64,000 nucleotides of DNA from Heliocybe sulcata. Taxonomy: Eukaryota; Basidiomycota; Agaricomycetes; Gloeophyllales; Gloeophyllaceae. The notes under the pieces were generated by a model. That model searched no databases. It saw only the letters and a program-made list of their open reading frames with translations, and was not told the DNA's origin. The position numbers and the translations under genes are program-made. Below are positions 57,629 through 64,000 of this stretch, in pieces. How positions within the stretch are numbered: the first letter of the stretch is position 1; each line of letters starts with the position of its first letter. The stretch lies in the NCBI GenBank assembly GCA_004369045.1, contig ML213512.1, forward strand, positions 119,541-183,540, in the 5' to 3' direction.

Positions 57629-58512
57629 GATCTGAGCAGCGTGCGAGTCTCGAGAAGAATTATGGGGTGGTAGTTGGGTAATATTACCGAAGGGCCGGAG
57701 GCTTGCTGGAAGACTCGCCTGCCGTCGCGGCAAACATCGCTGTCGTACGGGTGCAATCCAAAGTTCCAATTGTCCTTCATTCTTGAAACCTGTCAATCTG
57801 ACTGTATAACGCTACGCTATGCGGACGGTCCAAGTACACGACTGAATGCTCCTCGAATGTCTCAGTCATCCGCTCGAGACGAATCAAAGATGACCATTGT
57901 TTTGCGAGCAGACGTTCCCTACGGATTGTCCGTGTCGGAGAACGCCAGGAACGCTATGCTACTAGCTATGGTGACCGTATTCCCCAGTCATGGGTGAGCG
58001 CTGAGCGCTGAGCGGTTGAGCCCGAGCGATGTCCAACAGGTTCCCAATGATCGGTTGCCGTTGTGGAAGAGGCTTTCATCGCTTCAGGACCCTTTGCCTA
58101 CATACAGTGCGCGTCAGGCGGAGAGGCACGAGTAGGAAGTAAGATATGGTGACAAAGAGATAGCGACAAGAAGGTAACTGCGCGTAGATCGTCCGCGGCC
58201 AGAGATTCAGATGGTACCCCAGATAAGAACACCCTTGTGATCCTGTCAATATTGCAAGCTGCGAGGACGCAATGTGACCGAAATACTTGTACATACAACG
58301 CCGTACCAACATGCCGGAAGGGGAAGACAACTTATAAGATGTAGTAAGTCAACAAAGTATCATCAAGCACAGTTCAGGACATTGTTCGGCAATAAGTTTT
58401 TTGGCGGATCAGACAAGTCGACGAGTCACGGGAACGGACACGATCAAGTCATAGTCATGCAACTGTAAGAGGGAGAAGTCATGCGAGGGTAAAAGCTTGT
58501 CGTGCGGCCCAG
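57629..58512. other. intergenic sequence, nothing firmly recognised
   Basis: A plus-strand frame at 57674-57997 ends VLRADVPYGLSVSENARN and looks protein-like but matches no family I know. It may be a relic. A small GAGCGCT repeat occurs near 57997-58015. Confidence 0.35.
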
Positions 58513-59175
58513 TCAAGCGTCCGCGGCCTCCCGAGCGAGGTTGAACTGGAGTCTCTCATCCTCGATGTGGGCATAGTGCTCGCCCGATACTGCTCTATCG
58601 ATCCAGTTCGGGGTGCGGCGAGCGCTGTGCACGGCGGCCGGGGAGTCGTCCTCATTACTCGTCTCGGAGAGGGCACTGGTGTAGCGCCAACCCAGGAGCT
58701 TGAAGATGTGCTGCGTGCCAGTCTGGTAGCCGCGCTGCGATATTCTACCCTCGCTGCTGACCATACGGCCGCCATTCAGCCACCGAGCGGCGGCTTGAGA
58801 GCTGCAAAAAGAATGAGATCAGGGAAGGGGACGCTGAGGACATAGTGCACATAAAATCACGACAGCCGAGGTACCGCGAATCCGAGTTTCCTGAAGTGCA
58901 AGGGCTCCATATTGCGGCAAGTGATGGCATTGAACAGCTACCCACCCGAAGGTGGCGCAGCGGCGGAGGTCGAACTCGAAGACCACGATAGCACTGTAAG
59001 GGGCAGCGTAACGGTCCCTAACCTTAATGTTGAGGAAGTCCGGGACAGGAGCACCTTCGGTAGGCTGTTCGATGGGGTCGCCGAGACTAGTAGATGCAAT
59101 CACTGAATACAACGGACTGGCCGTCGCGGCTGCGTAGTCCATCGAGCCCACGCTGGCCTCTAGTGTGATGTCCAT
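58513..59175 (-). CDS. hypothetical protein of two exons
   Basis: From an ATG at 59175 (MDITLEASVGSMDYAAAT) the frame continues through DPIEQPTEGAPVPDFLNIKV, IVVFEFDLRRCATFGW and QETRIR. A GTACCT donor and an acceptor about 80 nt later can join it to AARWLNGGRMVSSEGR and IFKLLGWRYTSAL, ending NLAREAADA at 58513. I recognise no domain. The hydrophobic and charged pattern looks like a folded protein rather than random sequence. The acceptor used (CTCAAG) is weaker than a nearby TTTTGCAG that would break the frame, so the model is uncertain. An upstream exon near 59296-59220 could exist. Confidence 0.35.
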
Positions 59176-59542
59176 GTCGAACTAAATCTGCCAGGTTCGG
59201 GCATCCGCGCCTGCAGAACGAGACAATAACGTACTCTTTGATTATACGAAGCCGTGGAAAGACGAGGCTGAAATATGTCTGAAAAGGAAAAGTCATGATG
59301 CATGATCAGTGGCCGCAGTTCGAAGACGGCAGTGGCTGTGCCTAATAATCAGGTATGTTGCGCCACAACGGTTCCAGTGCCCAATTGCAACATCTTGTTG
59401 AGTTTGCTGCGGAAATCCTCGACTGAGGCCTAGGCATTAGTACTAAGTACTCAGTGCTCGCCATGTCCTGTATCAAGCTTGACTTCATAGCCGACAACAA
59501 GCCGGACAACTTACCCACAGTCGAGCAGATCCGACCACCGGC

Positions 59543-60461
59543 ATGCGCGGCGTCGCCCCAGTCGACGGGTCCGACGACGGCGCCCCCTATGCGTGGGTCA
59601 AGTACGGTCCTCTCATAACTATGGCCGAGGCCCGAACGCAGCAGTACGTTGCGCAGGGCAATGATGCCGCCCCTGTCCGGGTCCCTGCCGTCTACTGCTC
59701 TCAAGTCGAAGCGCATGGGTTATATCGTCATGGAATTTATCGAAGGGGTTGTCTGCAGTACCGCAGACGCTAGGCTCGTCGCCCCCGCCGTGCAGTTTCT
59801 CATCACCATTAAGGGGCCGACAGCACAGCCCGGCCCCATTGCCACACCTTCTTCGTCGACCGCGAATCAACGGTAATTTATACCTCCGTCAAGGCGCTCC
59901 AGAAACATATCAGTGGTGTGAGTGGTCGCTTTCATCAGCCCTTCTCCTCTTACACCGTGACTCATGGTCTCCGGATGACATCTCTCTTGATACAGACTTT
60001 GGAGCACGAACAGAGGGCGCAGCGTCCCTGAGGTTGAGAAATACGGCCTACGCCTCTGTCTGTCGGACATGAACCAGACTAATTTCGTGAAAGACCGCGA
60101 AAATAAGATTGTGGCCCTTGATTTCGGGGCCACTTGTTTCCTGCCCGTCTCCTTCTTCGAGTTGGCACTGCACAATCACGACCCCTTCACCCATGTTCTC
60201 CGACAGCTGATCGTTCACCCTACGTCGACGCAGTCGGATGCCTCGTCGGTGGCGTCCGGGTGCTTGGTCCCATACGACACGAACAATCTCGGTGAGTGTC
60301 TCCTTGCGCTTTCTTTTCTTGCCAGGAGGTCGAAATTCAGCGTGTACCGCACAGGTCTCCCGCGCGAGATGCGAGCAAAGACAGCGGCCAGGGCTCGACG
60401 TAGACTGACGACAGCTCTACGAGACCCACGCTTCCGCCTGGAAGCAAATCCTGCTTCCTAA
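59543..60461 (+). pseudogene. decayed aminoglycoside-phosphotransferase/kinase-like gene
   Basis: Conserved pieces appear in order but in different frames: YAWVKYGPLITMAEARTQQYV, then VPAVYC; after a shift KRMGYIVMEFIEGVV and PAVQFLITI; after another HTFFVDRESTVIYTSV; after an intron and a third shift EVEKYGLRLCLSDMNQTNFV with VALDFGATCFLP. The last two pieces are the catalytic-loop (DxNxxN-like) and metal-binding (DFG-like) motifs of the fungal APH/choline-kinase-like family. At least three frameshifts near 59705, 59840 and 60032 make a working protein unlikely. A GTGAGT intron near 60293 and the end at 60461 still look normal, so decay is recent. Confidence 0.65.
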
Positions 60462-61097
60462 GAACATCTATAGCCCGTGACTTTCGACCCATGGCTGTGT
60501 CTGTTTATGAGCACTTCAGCACTTCAGCGCCCTCGCGACAGGATATGAGCCGGCACTTGACACTCATAGGCTAGAATCGCGCGCGTGATTGGAGGTGACG
60601 GGGATTCTGCGAGTCAAAGCGTGGTTAGAAATTCTTGGCCAAGCCTTAGGTATGCATTGGCGACGGTCAGGTAATTGCTTGCGACAGCCGTATGTCGTGA
60701 TTAAAAATTCAAAAATGTGCCTTATACTCGCAAGACGACTTCTTGATGGACGGCAGACTGAACTGTTGAGTCGGTTCCTGACTTTCACTTGCTCGGATAT
60801 GTCTCTAAGGCGTCGAAGCAGAGAAGCAGGTTATAATCACCCCGATGGTAATCAGCTTTTCCCTGCAGTACTCTTGAACGGGACGCGGGACCAGCTCGAC
60901 GGAAATACGGACGGTCCGTGGATATCACAAAGAGCAAGATAGTGGCACATCAGGATTAAGACCATCGTCATTCCAAGTGTATTGAGAGTAGAAGAGCGAG
61001 TATCGGAAGGTATCACCACGCCAAGGGGAGAGCAGTTTGCAGTGAGACAGATGGAGAAGATTAGAAGCAGTACGAGACAGAAAGTTGACAATTTTCC
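60462..61097. other. intergenic sequence, nothing recognised
   Basis: It lies between the decayed kinase-like gene and the 3' end of the F-box gene. Frames are short and without motifs. Confidence 0.45.
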
Positions 61098-62057
61098 TTA
61101 TCCGTATCGAGCTAATTGCCTTTGCAGGTATTTCAGCCATTCCCCCTTCCATTGCGACGCAGCAGTGACCGGTTCCCGGTCAATCAGGACCCTAGCAGCA
61201 AGTCCACCCATCCCCAGCGGGTTCATGTCGTTGATCGCCTCGATGGTCCTGATGTCGCGCGCTGCGGTGACCGGAGTTCCTGCTGGGTCTATGGTCATCT
61301 CCAGTGTGTAACAGGTGACGTTGGGTGGTAACTTGACAATCCCCGTGGGCGAATGAGAAAAGCCAACGACGTTTGCAAATAGTTCGAGGCTGGTCGATTT
61401 GGATTTGTAGACAACGCCGGAAAGGCGAATATTCAGGAGGGAAGTGTGCGGTACGTGGCACCGTACGAGAGACTCCACGGTTGTGTGCCCATCCTCGAAT
61501 GACATCGCGTCAGAGGCAATATGGAGATATTTCAAGGAGGGATAGAGGATTTTCTCTGGTGAATGGGAGACCCGTGCCGTGAGATCGCGATGCCACAAGG
61601 TGAGGTGAACCAGACGAGGGAACCGTGTTTTATAAATCAGGTTGAAAGTCACGGACGGAGGATTCCTATTGATAATCCAAAAGAGACTCCTGAGGCGTGG
61701 AGCAGAGCGGGTGATGATCTTTCTGACTTTGTGAATGCAGGTCAGAGCAAGACCTTCAGACGAGAGGCACGGCCTAAACTGACCGGCATCGTCCTTCGCA
61801 ACGAAATCAATGTCGAACAAGACGAACAAATGCCGGATACTCGTTTGCGCGATATCAGATGACGCTTTGAATACCTCTGCAAAAGTGATCATCTGAGTGC
61901 GCCATTCAAGTGCCACGGTGTGAAATCGGTATGGCTCCATGGCACTTCGCAAACGCTTGCAGACGGCGCGTAGAGCGCAGGCTGTCTTTCCCCCATCACA
62001 GCCTGATAGCAAAAAAATATGCTCGAAGAGTTTGGTAGAAAGATCGGAGAGGGACAT
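61098..62057 (-). CDS. F-box protein (paralogue of the gene at 52.7-53.7 kb)
   Basis: An open frame of 319 residues. It begins MSLSDLSTKLFEHIFLLSGC, an F-box start, followed by CALRAVCKRLRSAMEPYRF. Leucine-rich strands include LVHLTLWHRDL, LYPSLKYLHIASD and LLNIRLSGVVYKSK, and the end is ASQWKGEWLKYLQRQLARYG. The same landmarks in the same order occur in the plus-strand gene 8.5 kb away. A 57-nt segment at 61783-61727 starts GTCAGT and ends CACAAAG at the position of that gene's intron. It is a multiple of three without a stop, so removal gives 300 residues and better agreement with the paralogue. The product may be spliced or unspliced. It probably selects targets for SCF ubiquitination. Confidence 0.75.
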   Translation of the reverse strand: MSLSDLSTKLFEHIFLLSGCDGGKTACALRAVCKRLRSAMEPYRFHTVALEWRTQMITFAEVFKASSDIAQTSIRHLFVLFDIDFVAKDDAGQFRPCLSSEGLALTCIHKVRKIITRSAPRLRSLFWIINRNPPSVTFNLIYKTRFPRLVHLTLWHRDLTARVSHSPEKILYPSLKYLHIASDAMSFEDGHTTVESLVRCHVPHTSLLNIRLSGVVYKSKSTSLELFANVVGFSHSPTGIVKLPPNVTCYTLEMTIDPAGTPVTAARDIRTIEAINDMNPLGMGGLAARVLIDREPVTAASQWKGEWLKYLQRQLARYG

Positions 62058-62470
62058 AAGCGTGCCACTGCAAGTTCAAGGACAGGAAGAAAATCTGAAG
62101 GTTTCGAACACTAGTGTTACTTGACTACAGTCAGAGAACGTCTGGCCGTCCAGTCTATCAATATTGCTCCGATCCTTCCTTGCGTCGATCCAAATATAAT
62201 ACCACGCCTTGTCATATAAAGCTGCTGACACGGCGTGGGAGGCGGCTTACGAGAGTGCAGAATTGAGTTCGGGCTGTGGGCCTGCATATCATGAAGAAAT
62301 AGATAGACTGGAGTCAGTACTGCAGTCTGCGAGATCGCATCTCCGGAGTTGCCATCAGCGTCCACTCGAAATGCGATCGCGGTTGCCGCCGGTAAAGCGA
62401 AACGCTAAACTTGGATTGGCGTCCTGAAATAGGTTAGACAGCTGATTGCGGACTCCTGACACTGCAGGGC
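62058..62470. other. upstream region of the F-box gene, bounded by a MITE
   Basis: 413 bp of sequence between the F-box start codon and the Mutator-like MITE. No TATA box stands out. Confidence 0.4.
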
Positions 62471-63304
62471 TAGGCTCGTGACCACCCTCTCGATCGAGAT
62501 TGGGGCAGAATCTCGTAGAGAGGCTGGTCGGTATTGCAACGAAAAAGCCGGGGCGTCAAACAACTCCTCGCCACCGCCACATTTTGGATCTGAGCTCGAA
62601 ATACTGACCGGCCCTGAAGTGTCTTTGACCTCCCCTAAGGTATAAGCGGCTGCCCTAAAGTCGATCCAGATCTGACTACAAACGACCTTTGTATTCTTCG
62701 GACTTAGAGATTTTGCGCGCTCAGCCACCGGGTACTTTGTGTCTTGGCTGCCAACTGCGCTATCAAATACGCTGATGTCACATCGAAAACCCCTTGCTGC
62801 TAACGAGATCTTGGCGAGAACAAGCAGATAACACAGAAGACAGACACAGTGGACATCCAGCTTTTCCCACTCAGAGAGTGTTGCGGTGAAGTGCGGAGAC
62901 GGAGCGAGACCGGAAGGTATGAATATGATAGTATTGAACAGCAACGAAAAGCTTCTGGAGCTATCCTTTGCCAATTTTAGAATACCAGCCAGCTTGTCCA
63001 TTAGTATGGAGCATATAGTAAAGCGAAGCAGGATACGATGGCGAGCACAGATTGCGGGACTTAGACGCGACGCAACACGCCACTACACATGTTTGTATTG
63101 CGACTACAAGCGTTACTTACTCTAATACAAACATGCATCTTACTCGACTACAAGTCAGTTCGGCAGCGTTCGGCAGCGCTCGGCGGCATTCGGCAGCTGT
63201 GGCGCTAGGAGTTGTTTGACGCCCCGGCTTTTTCGTTGCAATATCGACCAGCCTCTCTACGAGATTCTGCCCCAATCTCGATCGAGAGGGTGGTCACGAG
63301 CCTA
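62471..63304. mobile_element. Mutator-like MITE (834 bp) with about 98-bp inverted repeats and 9-bp target-site duplication
   Basis: The left end (62471-62568) and right end (63207-63304) are inverted repeats of about 98 bp starting TAGGCTCGTGACCACC, with about one mismatch. CTGCAGGGC flanks both sides (62462-62470 and 63305-63313). Long inverted repeats with 9-bp duplications are the mark of Mutator-like elements. The interior has no transposase. A 198-residue minus-strand frame at 62405-63001 runs through the left end and is not credible as a gene. High identity between the ends suggests a recent insertion. Confidence 0.85.
63161..63200. repeat. four degenerate 10-bp tandem repeats inside the MITE
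   Basis: CGGCAGCGTT, CGGCAGCGCT, CGGCGGCATT and CGGCAGCTGT follow each other directly next to the right inverted repeat. Confidence 0.9.
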
Positions 63305-63313
63305 CTGCAGGGC

Positions 63314-64000
63314 TTGTTTCAGAAAGTATGCAAGGTCACGGGATCTCTAATTCATGTCACGTGGATTGCACGTGCGCGTGACCAGCTCTGAATTCCTTGA
63401 CCTACTCGATGCAGTTAATCTGTAGCCACGGTACTCCTTAAAGCAACCTACTGTGCTGGGCCGCGTACTCGGACACCCTACGGTATTTACTAACTCCTGT
63501 GCGCACACATTATCCGTTCAACACCAAACCTTTTTATAAATGTCGGCACAAAAGCTCTCTATAATATGACAATGATTTCGTGATTTTATGTGAAGAGCAG
63601 AGTGCTCTAGAAATATCTTTGTGCAGCCAGGCTGGATGTGGCTGAGGACCATGTACTCGGACAGTCCTAACAGTGACAGATTGCATGCGGTATACTGGCA
63701 GGAAACTTGGTATATAGGTCATACCATACTGGTGGAACAATGATATATGCAAGAAACCACAGAAAGTGTGATAGATTAGGCATATCAGGATGGCCCTAGA
63801 GAGGCCTATACGTGGTTTTCAGACCAGCTGGGGGATGATCAACCTGGTATGCCCGAGCAGTGTGCTCGAGACAGGAAATTCTGCTTCCAAACACTATCAT
63901 ATAGACATTGGAAGATATTCTTACAAGAGTTTTACCCTCCCCTAAACACATCTCCATAATCCTCCTTTTGCTTTCCGAGCACCCTGCTGCAACCCCATCT
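63314..64000. other. intergenic sequence to the window edge
   Basis: No gene, repeat or RNA was recognised. Short frames only. Confidence 0.4.

Noticed and set aside
62405-63001. 198-residue minus-strand frame that looks like a gene
   Set aside because: It runs through the left inverted repeat of the Mutator-like MITE and shows no domain.

Overview
The window looks like nuclear DNA of a filamentous basidiomycete (Agaricomycetes; the gene set would suit a wood-decay or related mushroom-forming fungus). The evidence is dense protein genes broken by many 50-60 nt GT-AG introns, a tRNA with a short intron at the canonical position, GC content of roughly 50-55 %, and protein families typical of basidiomycetes (DUF2828, F-box-like proteins with acidic tails, an OPT transporter, an NCS1 permease, a short CFEM-type wall protein). 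No operons, rRNA or CRISPR arrays were seen. Exon joins were made by hand. For most genes the summed exon lengths were checked to be a multiple of three.

Layout. 1-1.65 kb: 5' part of a PLP-dependent class V aminotransferase/MoCo-sulfurase-like gene that runs off the left edge. 1.65-9.6 kb: a gene-poor tract holding a hAT-like MITE with exact 8-bp target-site duplications and a relic of a saccharopine-dehydrogenase-like C-terminus. 9.6-13.2 kb: two divergently transcribed saccharopine-dehydrogenase-like paralogues sharing a 317-bp promoter. 14-17.7 kb: an NCS1 nucleobase permease and an RS-rich SCI1-like protein. 18.7-19.7 kb: a broken gene resembling a Tse2-type ADP-ribosyltransferase domain. 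19.8-23.1 kb: an Artemis/SNM1-family nuclease. 23.9-25.2 kb: an FAD monooxygenase. 26.1-28.8 kb: an F-box-like protein with a 5'-truncated LINE inserted just downstream. 29.9-32.2 kb: a DUF2828 (vWA-like) protein. 33 kb: tRNA-Thr(CGT). 34.3-37.8 kb: an OPT oligopeptide transporter. 38.1-39.0 kb: an Erv-type sulfhydryl oxidase. 40.1-42.2 kb: asparaginyl-tRNA synthetase. 42.5-44.8 kb: pinin and SRP72, head to head 99 bp apart. 45.9-47.7 kb: a histidine-phosphatase-like membrane protein with altered catalytic motifs. 48.2-48.9 kb: a CFEM protein. 49.6-52.2 kb: GGPP synthase and Ctk3, divergent. 52.7-53.7 kb: an F-box protein. 54.8-57.6 kb: a dynamin-family GTPase. 58.5-60.5 kb: an unknown gene and a decayed kinase-like gene. 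61.1-62.1 kb: a second copy of the F-box protein. 62.5-63.3 kb: a Mutator-like MITE.

Most genes are housekeeping functions: translation (AsnRS, tRNA-Thr, SRP72), RNA processing and transcription (pinin, RS protein, Ctk3), DNA repair, secretory redox chemistry and isoprenoid supply. They form no obvious pathway together. The unusual items are the transposon remnants with readable boundaries, three GC-AG introns, a precise intron difference between the head-to-head paralogues, a phosphatase-fold protein lacking canonical catalytic residues, and several genes caught in decay.
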